Shown here: positions 1 to 9,185 of the stretch, in pieces
Numbering within the stretch: position 1 is the stretch's first letter
How the letters are laid out: each line of letters opens with the position of its first letter
From: Mariniflexile sp. AS56
GTDB taxonomy: Bacteria; Bacteroidota; Bacteroidia; Flavobacteriales; Flavobacteriaceae
Reading direction: 5' to 3'
Assembly: GCF_030552475.1 (NCBI RefSeq)
Contig: NZ_JAUPED010000001.1
Location: 1 to 64,000, forward strand
DNA length: 64,000 nt
Program-made: the position numbers and the translations under genes
The notes under the pieces: generated by a model
Told to the model about the DNA's origin: nothing
The model's input: the letters and a program-made list of their open reading frames with translations, nothing else
Database searches by the model: none

Positions 1-744
1 TCTGAAATAGAAAAAGCTTTACAAGAAAAGGCTCTCCAGCGACCTGAAGAGGGGTTTTGGAAGGCTTATGATCGCTTGCGTGAAGAAGGTGAATTGTGGA
101 ACCATAAACGTGTCTATCGTGTTTACAAAGCATTAGGTCTTCCTTTAAGACGAAAAGTAAAGAAACGCTTACCAGCAAGAATCCTCGAACCCTTAGAGGT
201 TCCCGTAGAACCAAATCACACATGGAGCATGGATTTTGTAACCGACGTGCTGGAAAATAAAAGACGATTTAGAGCATTTAATATCATTGATGATTATAAT
301 AGGGAGGCATTGCACATAGAAATAGACTTTTCATTAACGAGCAACCGCATTGTATGGGTGCTCAATCATTTGATAAATAGAAAAGGCAAACCAAAAAAAA
401 TAAGAATGGATAATGGTCCTGAATTTATAGCTAAGATCACATATGGATGGAGTACCATGCATAATATTGAATTTAAATACATACAACCTGGTAAGCCTAC
501 TCAAAATGCTTTTATAGAACGGTTCAATGGGTCTTATCGCAGAGGTGTTCTAAATAAATATATCTTTGAGAACATTGACCAAGTTAGGGAGCAAACACAA
601 ATATGGATGAAAGATTATAATCATCACAGACCACATGATAGTTTAGGAAAAGTATCACCAATAAAATATGCAAAACTTAATGCCATCAAGGCTAATAATA
701 TTAAATTAAAAAAAGATAACTTTATAGAAGTTTTGGAAATTTAA
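1..744 (+). CDS. IS3-family transposase OrfB (rve integrase core), 5' end outside window
   Basis: DDE transposase that catalyses cut/copy-out transposition of the IS3 element. The reading frame is open from base 1, before the first internal TTG at 76, so the gene is partial at its 5' side. Visible N-terminal residues ([17 protein letters not shown]) match the HTH_21 region of IS3 OrfB proteins. The three catalytic acidic residues are in WSMDFVTD (D), RMDNGPEF (D) and [12 protein letters not shown] (E), with the usual D-D-35-E spacing between the second and third. The C-terminus ([16 protein letters not shown]) is typical of the family. OrfA and any programmed frameshift site lie upstream of the window. 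The frame looks intact here, so the element may be active. Confidence 0.93.
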   Translation, partial: SEIEKALQEKALQRPEEGFWKAYDRLREEGELWNHKRVYRVYKALGLPLRRKVKKRLPARILEPLEVPVEPNHTWSMDFVTDVLENKRRFRAFNIIDDYNREALHIEIDFSLTSNRIVWVLNHLINRKGKPKKIRMDNGPEFIAKITYGWSTMHNIEFKYIQPGKPTQNAFIERFNGSYRRGVLNKYIFENIDQVREQTQIWMKDYNHHRPHDSLGKVSPIKYAKLNAIKANNIKLKKDNFIEVLEI

Positions 745-770
745 ACAGTTCTAACCAGGGGAAGCCTACA
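1..770 (+). mobile_element. IS3-family insertion sequence, right part
   Basis: The element enters from the left window edge and contains the 3' part of an orfB-type transposase. The probable right terminus is the CCTACA at 765-770. On the opposite strand this gives TGTAGGCTTCCCCTGG, consistent with the TG...CA ends usual for IS3 elements. The left end is outside the window, so terminal inverted repeats and target duplication cannot be checked. Sequence beyond 770 reads as coding for the BrxA-like gene on the minus strand, which places the boundary within a few bases of 770. Confidence 0.7.
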
Positions 771-1440
771 GTTTTACCCGTTCGTTAAAACTCTCATTTG
801 AAACAAAAGAAAAAATATTGAATTCGTGATTTAAGAAATTTGTTCCTTCTCCATAAATAGCAATCAGAAGATATAAAAATACAGTGAACTCTTGATCGGA
901 AATTTGAATATGAAGAAGTTGTTTCTTTTGTACACCTTCAACTAAACCTAATTTACGAAGAACGGTTAAGTACTTAGAGGCTACCGGTTCGGTTGTTTTC
1001 TTTGTCCAATTCTGACTTTCAAAATCTTCATCTTTCTCTTTAAGGTCTTGCATAAAATAAAAGACATCATGCCCGGTTATAGAAAGCTTACCATTGAAAT
1101 AATATTTTAAGTAAAAATTTTTACTAATTACATTAAAGAGTCTGTTATTAATTGAAAGTTGCCAAAATATCAGTAAATTATATGGCAAAGCCTGATCTAA
1201 TGTGTTGAAAAATGAACAATAAATTTCTTCGTGTTCAGCGTTTTGAAAAGTAAGAATTGAAGATTTAATTCCTCTATAGAACCGTCCTCTACCTTCCTCT
1301 GTTCTAATGCCGAAAATATTATCTTCGACAAAGCGCTTCTTTAAATCACTTTCACCATTAAAATAGCTTCTTAGTGATTCATGAATCATGTGATAATCTT
1401 GTATGCCCCCAAAGGAGTTTATATCTGTGTTATAGGTCAA
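766..1440 (-). CDS. brxA: BrxA-like protein (DUF1819), BREX phage-defence component, 3' end cut by IS
   Basis: Resembles the DUF1819/BrxA winged-helix family that starts BREX phage-resistance operons. Seen: an N-terminal FGGIQDYHMIHESLRSYF segment, a KRFVEDNIFGIRTEEGR region, and a QNWTKKTTEPVASKYLTVLRK stretch leading into LGLVEG, all in the family order. Starts with TTG at 1440; no ATG is available before an upstream in-frame stop, so the start is uncertain. The last codons (CTG TAG) are supplied by the IS3 end, so the native C-terminus is lost. At 224 residues it is still near the family's usual 190-250, so perhaps only a short tail is missing. It is transcribed leftward, so brxB, brxC and so on would lie beyond the IS, outside the window. 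Family call is by eye. Confidence 0.6.
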   Translation of the reverse strand: MTYNTDINSFGGIQDYHMIHESLRSYFNGESDLKKRFVEDNIFGIRTEEGRGRFYRGIKSSILTFQNAEHEEIYCSFFNTLDQALPYNLLIFWQLSINNRLFNVISKNFYLKYYFNGKLSITGHDVFYFMQDLKEKDEDFESQNWTKKTTEPVASKYLTVLRKLGLVEGVQKKQLLHIQISDQEFTVFLYLLIAIYGEGTNFLNHEFNIFSFVSNESFNERVKL

Positions 1441-1736
1441 TTTTGAAATAATGATAATAGGTTCTTATTAGTGGTAATATAAAAAATATTATAATTAAAA
1501 ATGATTCTTTTCGAGCTATTTTAATTAAAACTAAGGAGTTTGAAAGATATGAAAAACGCTTAAACCAATGCAAAAAACTTACAAAAAATCACTTTTAAAT
1601 AATAGATCGAAAACAGGAAGTAAAATCAAATTCATCAATCTTGAAAGTTCGTTAAAAAATGTTGTTATTTCATATTGAGTGCATAGCTTTTTTTGCGCCT
1701 AATTCACATTTTTGTTGAAAGTTCAATATCTAATTT
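1441..1736. other. AT-rich intergenic region
   Basis: A 296-base AT-rich spacer between the BrxA-like gene and the helicase gene, both transcribed leftward. I see no convincing ORF, RNA gene or strong hairpin. It probably carries the promoter of the BrxA-like gene, but no clear TAnnTTTG element stands out. Confidence 0.5.
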
Positions 1737-4700
1737 TTATTCCCTAAGTAGGTGTAATTCTGGTAATATTATCATGACATCTACATTAGTGTCTTCTTTT
1801 TGCCAATAAACTAAATAGTTAATCACGGCGCTTTTTAAAATATAGTCCTTACTATTAAATGCAATGATTTTTTCCTTAAAACTATTGGAAAACTTAACAA
1901 TTATATTTCCATTATTGTCTGAGCATCCATCGCTATTTACTATTAATTTATCCCCGCTTACTAAGTCTGAAAGAAGATGTTGATTAGAAAGGTAATAGTC
2001 CAACCAAATATCTTTATGTGTTAAATGTAAAACCAACAGACTGGAATCTTCATAACGATTATTGTCTATTTTATGTTCTAAACCGATGCAAGTAATATTA
2101 TTTAAATAATTACCATTTAAGTGAATGGATAATTTTTGTTTAGCACGAGTCATGGATACATAAAGTTGTCTTTTTTTCTCATCGGATTCTGGATTAAAAT
2201 GATCCAGCATCAAAAAAACATTGTCAAACTCTTTTCCTTTGGCTTTATGTATTGTAGATACAAATATTGTTTCTCCGTTTGTGTTTATGAAACCTTCAAG
2301 TTTTGATTCTCTAATAAACACCTCAAAATCTGATAGGTACTTTTTCTTTGGATTACTTAGTTCAAATTCTTTAATCAGATTAATACAAATATCAATTTTT
2401 GTGCTTCCCTTGTAATTATCCCACAGCTTTCTTTTTGCCTCTTTCCAATTAGTGTCGCTAATTATAATCGTATTATTTGTAGCACTTAACTGTTCAATAA
2501 AATACCTTACTTCTAACAAATTATATAGACTAAACCCATCATTTGTTTGGATTAGCTTAGCAGGTAATCCATTATTAATTAGCAGTCCCGTTATTTGTAA
2601 CGCTTCATTATTTGTCTGCGTTAAAACACAGGTTGTTCCAGAAAGGTCTGAAGTCAAAACATCTTGAATAGTGGGGTTAATTAAATAATCACTGGAATAT
2701 TGTGTTACTTTAACTAATCCATTGTCCTTTTGATGTGCAATAATAGGAGTTTGCTTTAGTCGATGATTTATTGTCTCAACAAATTGATTAGTATATTCTA
2801 TCAAATTACTTTTACTCCGGAAATTTACATTAAGCTCATATTTTTTAGCCTGATGTTGAATGATAAACCTTTCCAAGTATTTCGAACTGGCTCCTCTAAA
2901 TTCATAAATATTTTGGTCGTCATCACCAACCGCAATAACCCTCATTTCATCATTTTGCCCCATTAATGTCTTAATAAGCTCAAATTCATGACAATCCATA
3001 TCTTGAGCTTCATCGATAACTAAAACCATTTTAGTTATCTGATTAGATTCAATGTCATTATTATTGATCTTTTCGATGGCTTGCTTAATAATAGTATCTG
3101 ACTTTTCTATTGATCCAACTTTGCCAAGTAAATCAAAACAATACGAGTGAAAAGTTTTTATTTCAATAAAACTCGCTGCATTTCCAATTAATTGAAATAG
3201 TCGTTTTTTAAATTCAGAAGCTGCAGCTCTTGAAAAAGTTACCATTAACAACTGTTCGTGTTTTATGTCTTCCATTAGCAAAAGGGAAGCTAGTTTATGC
3301 ACGAGTAGTTTTGTTTTTCCACTGCCAGGTCCAGCAACTACTGCAATATATGGGGAACTATTATCTTTAATAATATTTAATTGAATTGGAGAAAGTTCAC
3401 CGAACAACTGTCTGAATTTTGCTGGAGTGATATTCCTCTTTATTTCATTTTGTCTACTTCCATTAAAGTATTTATTCAAAAAAGACGCGTAGTTCAACTG
3501 AAAATAATCTTCAACAAATTGCAAAGCTTCTTTGTAATCGCTAATCATTTTTTTAGCGTACTCCCCAACAATATGAATTTGTTGGATTTTATTCTCGTAG
3601 AATTGTTTAAGCTTCGTATAATCTTCAGCTTTATACCGTTTTTTATTATCCTTTTCTAAACGTTCAAAACTCAGTTTATTATAAACTACTAAAAATCCTC
3701 CTTCTATTTTTAAGGCATCAATTCTTGACAAGTAGAACAAGGCGTCTTCAATATCTGAAATTTGAATATCCAATTTGAAAAGAACACTTTCGAGTTCATA
3801 TTCTTGTTTTAATTCATGTACCGAAAACTCAACAAGTATTTGTTCTTTATGTAAATCAGACTCAGCTAGATTTTGACTACTTTTATTAAATAAGAACTTA
3901 ACAATAAACTCAGCTAATACATGTCGCTTCTCTAATTTGTTTTTTAGTTCACTAATGGGATGATTTGCAACTATAGTAAAATGATTGTTTGAATAACCAT
4001 CATTATTTCTTCTGATCCAATTTTTTATAGTCCAATAATTAATTATTGTTTTTAGTTTATTAGGAGAAACATCCTTAAACCCCTCCTCTTCTGCAAGTTC
4101 ATTAAGATTTTTTAAATGAAAAGATTTTTCCTTTTCTTCAATTTGTCCTAAAAAAAAGTTTTCAATTTTACTAAAAACTTCAACGATCCCGAGTGAACGA
4201 TTCTTATTTTCACCCCTTTTAATGAAGGCTGTTAAATCCTTCGTATCAGCCAATATGTTTTCTTCGCGAAGCAAATTAACCACATTAATTACTTCTTCTT
4301 TTAAAATCCCAAGATGATCAGAAATGTAATCAATCCTTGATTCAGCCGCTTCGTCATTTCCTTGTTTTCGACTTTTACTTGAAAATAATTTTTTGATAAT
4401 TCGAACACCATGTTGTTTTTGTTTTTCATTGAAACGATCTGACGTATTAATCTTTTCAATGGCCTCTTGAGCATTTTTAGATAATATACTATTCGCAAAT
4501 ATTCGTGGCATATTTTGACCACGTTTAAGATATCCAGCTTCTTCCAGTGCTGCAATAGCAGTGGTAACTCTTGTTTCTATTTCAACAACAGTATCATCCC
4601 AACCCGCCTTTCTAGCGATTTCTAATGCTGAATTTGAAGCAGTAGAGCGAAATCTCGTAATGTCTTTAATAGCTTTCCAAATTTGTTGTATCTCTTTAAT

Positions 4701-6536
4701 ATTGAGTTTCGTCTGATTTAGTAAAATAAAGTGTTTACTTAAATCTTCTTCATTATAAAGAACATAACATTCTGCTGTTATATTTTCGTCTCTACCAGCC
4801 CTTCCTGCTTCCTGTACATAGTTTTCTAGAGAATCTGATATTTCATAATGAATTACCATTCCTACATCTTTTTTATCAACTCCCATTCCAAAAGCAGATG
4901 TTGCCACCATAATCTGAACTTCCCCTGATATAAATCTATCTTGATTCTCAGACTTTTCCTGTTTATCCATTTTTCCATGATATGGCTTTGCTAAATAACC
5001 ATCATTCGATAGTCTTTCAGCTAACTCGAATGCCTTTCTGGTTCGGGAAACATATATTATTGTTGGGCATTGTTTGCCATCTATAAGATTACGAACTGTA
5101 TTGTACTTTTCCTCTTCAGTATCCTTTGGGATAACTTTATAATTTAAGTTTGTACGTGATGCTTTCGAGCTAAAAGTCTCTAATTGAATTGACAACTTTT
5201 CCTGAAAATAGTTTTTAATATCTTCAATCACCTTTAGTTTCGCTGTAGCAGTAAAACAAGACACAGGAATATTACCTTCGCAATTTTTCTTTTCTTGCAA
5301 CGACTTTATAAAATCTCCAATATAAAGATAATCCACTCTAAAATCTTGACCCCAAGATGAAAAACAGTGTGCTTCATCAATCACAAAACGAACTATATTT
5401 CGTTTAAGTAATAGATTTTCTATAGTTTTAGAGCGTAGAGATTCAGGTGAGATATATAGAATAGAGGCCGATCCATTTTCAATTCTTTCAAAAGATTTTG
5501 CCCTTTCAATTGGGTCAAGTAAACCATTAATAGTAACAGCTTCGGTAATACTTAATTTTTCAAGATTATCAACTTGATCTTTCATTAACGATTGAAGTGG
5601 CGAAATAACTACCGTTAATCCTCTCACATTTTCCCCACTCATAAATGCTGGAACTTGAAAAGTAATTGATTTTCCTCCCCCGGTTGGGAATACCGCTAAA
5701 AGAGATTTATTGTTAATTGCTGCATTAACAGCTTCTTCCTGCAATGGTTTACCGTTATAAGTTCGATAAGATTCAAATCCAAAATATTTTTTTAATCCAA
5801 TTTTAGCATCCAATGATTGATTACAAAAATGGCAACCAGATATACATGGATTATTTCGCAATAAATACATTACTCGCTCTACATCAGGATAGTTTTTAAT
5901 AACCCAAGGAGGCGTTATTGAATAGCGACTGTTTGTGTTTATTAATGCCAAACAATAAGCCAGTTCAACAGGACTTTCTTTAACAAGTTTTTCTATTTGA
6001 GCATTATCACAAATTTGAGATTTAAATCTTTCTTTTATAAGCTCAACTATTTTTAAATCTTGAAAATAATATCCAACGAATCTAAAAAATGAGGAAAACT
6101 CTTTGAGATCTCCAAGCAGAGCAAATAAGATTTGTTTCAAATCATTATCCATGTCCATAAACATAGAAACTTCATCGTAAAACAGATCTTTTGCTTTTAT
6201 AGCATCATTTAAAGGATTATTAAGTTCTTCAGATTGTAATTTATCGTCTTTAAGTAAGGCGTGATAAGGTGTTTCAGGAAAAAGTAAAGGCGAAAGGTGT
6301 AATGTATCAATCGCATAATTGCTTGAAAAATCAATTTTTAATGACTTTTCAAGATACGGTATATCATGTTTTAAAATATTGTGTCCACACACATATTTAT
6401 CACCATTGATGTATTTCTTTAAGTCATATATCGAGTTAGAATGAAATTGTAGCCCTTTGTTATTAACAGCTCCTATATCTGTTATATTATTACTTTTTGG
6501 GTCAATCTCAATGTCGATAAAAACTATGCCGCTCAT
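1737..6536 (-). CDS. DEDDh exonuclease-RecQ helicase-UvrD/Rep helicase fusion protein
   Basis: A 1,599-residue enzyme with two helicase motors of opposite families. Residues 1-125 resemble a DEDDh 3'-5' exonuclease: D8 and E10 (FIDIEI) and D58 (HNILKHD) are present, and NNPLNDA (106-112) is the third motif, but its expected His is Asn106. A Cys pair (CISGCHFC, 231-238) follows. Residues 270-600 are RecQ: Walker A FPTGGGKS (283-290), DEAH (387-390), and motif VI with QEAGRAGRDE (575-584). Residues 1045-1470 are UvrD/Rep-like: AGPGSGKT (1068-1075), VIDEAQDM (1173-1180), GDDDQNIYEFRG (1204-1215), STIHKAKGKEFDNV and LYVSMTRAK. Likely acts on replication forks or foreign DNA; a defence role is inferred from its place beside brxA on an island. 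The RNase H gene lies 174 bases upstream on the same strand. Confidence 0.88.
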   Translation of the reverse strand: MSGIVFIDIEIDPKSNNITDIGAVNNKGLQFHSNSIYDLKKYINGDKYVCGHNILKHDIPYLEKSLKIDFSSNYAIDTLHLSPLLFPETPYHALLKDDKLQSEELNNPLNDAIKAKDLFYDEVSMFMDMDNDLKQILFALLGDLKEFSSFFRFVGYYFQDLKIVELIKERFKSQICDNAQIEKLVKESPVELAYCLALINTNSRYSITPPWVIKNYPDVERVMYLLRNNPCISGCHFCNQSLDAKIGLKKYFGFESYRTYNGKPLQEEAVNAAINNKSLLAVFPTGGGKSITFQVPAFMSGENVRGLTVVISPLQSLMKDQVDNLEKLSITEAVTINGLLDPIERAKSFERIENGSASILYISPESLRSKTIENLLLKRNIVRFVIDEAHCFSSWGQDFRVDYLYIGDFIKSLQEKKNCEGNIPVSCFTATAKLKVIEDIKNYFQEKLSIQLETFSSKASRTNLNYKVIPKDTEEEKYNTVRNLIDGKQCPTIIYVSRTRKAFELAERLSNDGYLAKPYHGKMDKQEKSENQDRFISGEVQIMVATSAFGMGVDKKDVGMVIHYEISDSLENYVQEAGRAGRDENITAECYVLYNEEDLSKHFILLNQTKLNIKEIQQIWKAIKDITRFRSTASNSALEIARKAGWDDTVVEIETRVTTAIAALEEAGYLKRGQNMPRIFANSILSKNAQEAIEKINTSDRFNEKQKQHGVRIIKKLFSSKSRKQGNDEAAESRIDYISDHLGILKEEVINVVNLLREENILADTKDLTAFIKRGENKNRSLGIVEVFSKIENFFLGQIEEKEKSFHLKNLNELAEEEGFKDVSPNKLKTIINYWTIKNWIRRNNDGYSNNHFTIVANHPISELKNKLEKRHVLAEFIVKFLFNKSSQNLAESDLHKEQILVEFSVHELKQEYELESVLFKLDIQISDIEDALFYLSRIDALKIEGGFLVVYNKLSFERLEKDNKKRYKAEDYTKLKQFYENKIQQIHIVGEYAKKMISDYKEALQFVEDYFQLNYASFLNKYFNGSRQNEIKRNITPAKFRQLFGELSPIQLNIIKDNSSPYIAVVAGPGSGKTKLLVHKLASLLLMEDIKHEQLLMVTFSRAAASEFKKRLFQLIGNAASFIEIKTFHSYCFDLLGKVGSIEKSDTIIKQAIEKINNNDIESNQITKMVLVIDEAQDMDCHEFELIKTLMGQNDEMRVIAVGDDDQNIYEFRGASSKYLERFIIQHQAKKYELNVNFRSKSNLIEYTNQFVETINHRLKQTPIIAHQKDNGLVKVTQYSSDYLINPTIQDVLTSDLSGTTCVLTQTNNEALQITGLLINNGLPAKLIQTNDGFSLYNLLEVRYFIEQLSATNNTIIISDTNWKEAKRKLWDNYKGSTKIDICINLIKEFELSNPKKKYLSDFEVFIRESKLEGFINTNGETIFVSTIHKAKGKEFDNVFLMLDHFNPESDEKKRQLYVSMTRAKQKLSIHLNGNYLNNITCIGLEHKIDNNRYEDSSLLVLHLTHKDIWLDYYLSNQHLLSDLVSGDKLIVNSDGCSDNNGNIIVKFSNSFKEKIIAFNSKDYILKSAVINYLVYWQKEDTNVDVMIILPELHLLRE

Positions 6537-6710
6537 TAATATTAAGTAAATAATTTATTCTGGCTGGATACCTGTTTTAATAACATTATGAGATTCTGAA
6601 ATAAGTCTTGTTATAAATTGATAATCCAACTATATATTGTTGTAAATATATAAATTCTTATAGTAAAATACTGGCTTATGTGAGCTAAACTATGATGATA
6701 ACTTTATTTT

Positions 6711-7445
6711 TTAAAATAAATTATTTTGTTGTGAAATCTCCCTTTTGGCTTCCTCCACGAAGTACATTGTTTTGCATGTTGGACAAAATAGATAATACTC
6801 AAAATAATATGTTTGATCCGGCTTCACCTTTTTGCTTTTTGGCGTTTTCTTAATTACTGTGGTATTGCATTTTCTACAACTATCACCTTCGTTTAAAATT
6901 TTATTTTTTGAGGATAAATTAGTTGACTTAAAAGTTTCATTCGGTTGTTCTTCAATTACCCCCGAAGGCTCATAGCCTTGGTCTTCGAGTAGATTATTGG
7001 AATTTAGGGCTTTATTGGCTAATTGGTCACATTTTTCATTTTCTATATGTCCGTCATGTCCCTTTACCCAATTGAAATTAACCTGATGTTTAGCAATAAT
7101 ATTTAACAATTGCTCCCACAAATCACTATTAACAGCTTTTGCATTCTTTTTTCTATACCAATTATTCTTTTTCCATTTTTCAGCCCACCCTTTTGTAATT
7201 CCATTAACAACGTATTTTGAATCGGTATAAACTTCCACATTTGATTTAGTTTTTAGTTGTTCTAGACCAAAAATAACCCCCATTAACTCCATGCGGTTAT
7301 TTGTTGTTAATTGGTAACCCTGATAGAACTCTTTTGATCGACCTTTATAAGATAAAATGACCCCAAAACCACCTTTCCCAGGATTAGGTTCAGCTCCTCC
7401 ATCAGAAAACAAATCAATATTTGGTATTTCTTCCCATTCTTGCAT
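6711..7445 (-). CDS. rnhA: Ribonuclease HI with C-terminal zinc-ribbon-like domain
   Basis: Degrades the RNA strand of RNA-DNA hybrids. Residues 10-150 are a complete RNase HI domain with all four catalytic acids: D15 (LFSDGG), E53 (NNRMELMG), D75 (YTDSK) and D140 (NEKCDQLANKA). The basic helix region (GWAEKWKKNNWYRKKN) marks the HI type. After a linker, residues about 185-235 carry CRKC and CPTC pairs about 30 residues apart, like a zinc ribbon; this is not part of classical RnhA. The protein is 244 residues against about 155 for E. coli RnhA. It shares strand with the helicase fusion 174 bases downstream, so they may be cotranscribed. This is probably an island copy, not the housekeeping rnhA (inference). 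Confidence 0.9.
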   Translation of the reverse strand: MQEWEEIPNIDLFSDGGAEPNPGKGGFGVILSYKGRSKEFYQGYQLTTNNRMELMGVIFGLEQLKTKSNVEVYTDSKYVVNGITKGWAEKWKKNNWYRKKNAKAVNSDLWEQLLNIIAKHQVNFNWVKGHDGHIENEKCDQLANKALNSNNLLEDQGYEPSGVIEEQPNETFKSTNLSSKNKILNEGDSCRKCNTTVIKKTPKSKKVKPDQTYYFEYYLFCPTCKTMYFVEEAKREISQQNNLF

Positions 7446-7587
7446 GCTAATTGTGAGTTTTTAATATCGCAATTTTGTTTAAAATAAATTGATTACTCAA
7501 ATTTAAAATTATTTAAATATAATTTATAATCCAAAAGTTCGAACTTAAAACAAAATATTTAATACTTATACTGTTCTAGGTATAATA

Positions 7588-7617
7588 AAAAGGGTTTAAA
7601 TTTCTTCAAACCCTTTT
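7588..7617 (-). terminator. Rho-independent terminator behind the integrase gene
   Basis: AAAAGGGTTT (7588-7597) pairs with AAACCCTTTT (7608-7617) around a 10-base loop. On the minus strand the stem is followed by TTTTTATTATA. It lies 75 bases past the integrase stop, so it should end that transcript. Confidence 0.65.
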
Positions 7618-7691
7618 AATCCTAATGGATGTGACATATCAATCTATCATACGAGTCATAATGTTAGTTTTATTCAAAATTTAGTAGCTAA

Positions 7692-8978
7692 TTACAAACT
7701 ATCATTAACTTTATCTGAATTACTCTTGGCTTTCAAAAGTTGCTCCCTTAACTTTTGCATATCATCACTGACTTTTCGCTCAATCACCCTTGCATATATT
7801 TGTGTTGAAGCTATCTTGGAATGACCTAAAAGTTTAGAAACCGTTTCAATTGGAACTCCATTACTTAAAGTAACAGTGGTGGCAAATGTATGTCGAGCCA
7901 TATGAAAAGTGAGGTTCTTTTTCAAACCTACTGCATTTGCAATCTCCTTGAGATAAAAGTTAACTTTTTCATTGGTTATTTTAGGAAATAAAGTTTCGGT
8001 TATTTGGCACATCGGATGATCCTGATATTTATCAATAAGATATTGTGCTTTTTCTAATAAGGGAACTTTAACAGAAGATTTAGTTTTTTGACGATTCGTA
8101 AAGATCCAATCGTTACCATCTATCCCTTTCAGAATATTATTTTTTGTTAAATTCATTAAGTCAATGTATGCAATCCCCGTATAGCAGCTGAAAACAAACA
8201 AATCTTTTACTCGTTCTAGCCTTTCTATTGAGAACTGATAGGACTCAATATTTGATAGTTCATTTTCCGTCAAATAAGGTCTATCTGTTTTTTCATAAGT
8301 TGGTTTCCATCTAACAAAAGGGTCCTTATCTATCCATTCTAAATGAAAGGCAAGCGTTACCATTTTTCGTAATCTTTGAATGTGTTTCATGATGGTATTA
8401 TTGCCCATTGCTTTTGGATGGCCTTTTGGCCAATAGCAGTGAAGGAAATTTTCAAAATCACAAATAAATTTATAATCAAGCTTATTGAGATAAACATCTG
8501 TAGTGTTTAGGTGTTTGTTGAGAAACTTTTTAATATACCTTTCAGTTACCCCAAAATTTCGTACAGTTCCAGAAGCAAATGTGTTTTCCGTTTTACCAGT
8601 ATGATATTCTAAAATATTTTGGAGTGTCTTGGAGTTTTCATCTTCACCCAAATAAATTTCCTTTATCAATTTTGCCGTGATAAGTTCTCCTTTGAATTTT
8701 AAATCTTGGTAGCATTGAAAAAGTTGTGTTTGCACCTGAGCCAAATACTGGTTGATTTGTCGAGCCTCCCTTGAATTACCTCGTGCCTTCTTTTTGGTAC
8801 TGTCCCAAAGTTGTAAAGGAATTTTCCTTTTTAAGCTAATGTCAATTCGTTTACCGTTTACTGTAATCCTTGCATAGAGAAGTGCTTCGTTATTGATTGC
8901 TTTATAACTTTGCACTAAAAATAATGTTGAAAAAGTGTTTTGTGTACGCATAGTTGTCGTCTTTAAATTATTAAACAT
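7692..8978 (-). CDS. Tyrosine recombinase (CTnDOT/Bacteroidota-type island integrase)
   Basis: Site-specific recombinase that integrates and excises the island. It is 428 residues: an arm-type N-terminal domain (residues about 15-100), a SAM-like core-binding domain (about 120-225) and a catalytic domain. Visible catalytic residues are HMARHTF (His-x-x-Arg), LGHSKIASTQIYARV (His and nucleophilic Tyr). The first catalytic Arg is replaced: the motif reads CYTGIAYIDLMNL, with Ala where most integrases have Arg. CTnDOT IntDOT likewise lacks this Arg, so the enzyme need not be dead. The gene lies about 200 bases inside the tRNA-Arg 3' end, the usual position for a tRNA-targeting integrase. Start ATG at 8978; the N-terminus MFNNLKTTTMRTQNTF also allows an inner ATG at 8951. 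Confidence 0.92.
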   Translation of the reverse strand: MFNNLKTTTMRTQNTFSTLFLVQSYKAINNEALLYARITVNGKRIDISLKRKIPLQLWDSTKKKARGNSREARQINQYLAQVQTQLFQCYQDLKFKGELITAKLIKEIYLGEDENSKTLQNILEYHTGKTENTFASGTVRNFGVTERYIKKFLNKHLNTTDVYLNKLDYKFICDFENFLHCYWPKGHPKAMGNNTIMKHIQRLRKMVTLAFHLEWIDKDPFVRWKPTYEKTDRPYLTENELSNIESYQFSIERLERVKDLFVFSCYTGIAYIDLMNLTKNNILKGIDGNDWIFTNRQKTKSSVKVPLLEKAQYLIDKYQDHPMCQITETLFPKITNEKVNFYLKEIANAVGLKKNLTFHMARHTFATTVTLSNGVPIETVSKLLGHSKIASTQIYARVIERKVSDDMQKLREQLLKAKSNSDKVNDSL

Positions 8979-9031
8979 TTATTGAGACGAAAGTCAAATC
9001 AACTATTCTAATTCAATGAAGTAATTTGATG

Positions 9032-9085
9032 AAAGTGTGAGCTAAGCTCACACTTTGAAAAAAGCTATCCTTTTAGCTCACATTT
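9032..9085. promoter_or_regulatory. Perfect 12-bp palindrome plus a third half-site upstream of the integrase
   Basis: AAAGTGTGAGCT (9032-9043), a single A, then AGCTCACACTTT (9045-9056) form a perfect 25-base inverted repeat. A third partial copy, AGCTCACATTT, follows at 9075-9085. There is no T-run directly after it, so it does not look like a terminator. Its place 53 bases upstream of the integrase start suggests a repressor operator or an integrase arm-type binding site; which one cannot be told from sequence. Confidence 0.55.
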
Positions 9086-9127
9086 AAAATCAAATCAATT
9101 CAAATCTTATGTACTCCTAAAAACCTG

Positions 9128-9161
9128 AAAACCATGTAAATCATAAGACTTACATGGTTTT
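9128..9161. terminator. Hairpin 3' of tRNA-Arg (terminator or attachment-site structure)
   Basis: AAAACCATGTAA (9128-9139) and TTACATGGTTTT (9150-9161) form a perfect 12-bp stem with a 10-base loop. It starts 25 bases past the tRNA-Arg 3' end on the minus strand and ends in TTTT, so it can terminate the tRNA transcript. It is also inside the likely attachment region. Confidence 0.55.
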
Positions 9162-9185
9162 GTTGCTAATTATATTAGCTTTTAG

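Larger units (their letters stand above)
1..9185. mobile_element. Right part of a genomic island inserted at tRNA-Arg
   Basis: Everything between the window start and the tRNA-Arg 3' end is accessory: IS3 end, BrxA-like gene, fusion helicase, RNase H and integrase. The integrase next to the tRNA 3' end is the usual arrangement for tRNA-targeted islands. No second copy of the tRNA 3' sequence was seen within the window, so the far attachment site should lie to the left of it. Confidence 0.75.

Noticed and set aside
2221-3659. Plus-strand ORFs inside the large helicase gene
   Set aside because: All are antisense shadows of a gene with full-length, motif-rich coding sequence on the minus strand.
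9128-9161. Second attachment site of the island
   Set aside because: The hairpin shows no similarity to the tRNA-Arg 3' end, so it is not a duplicated att core; read as terminator instead.
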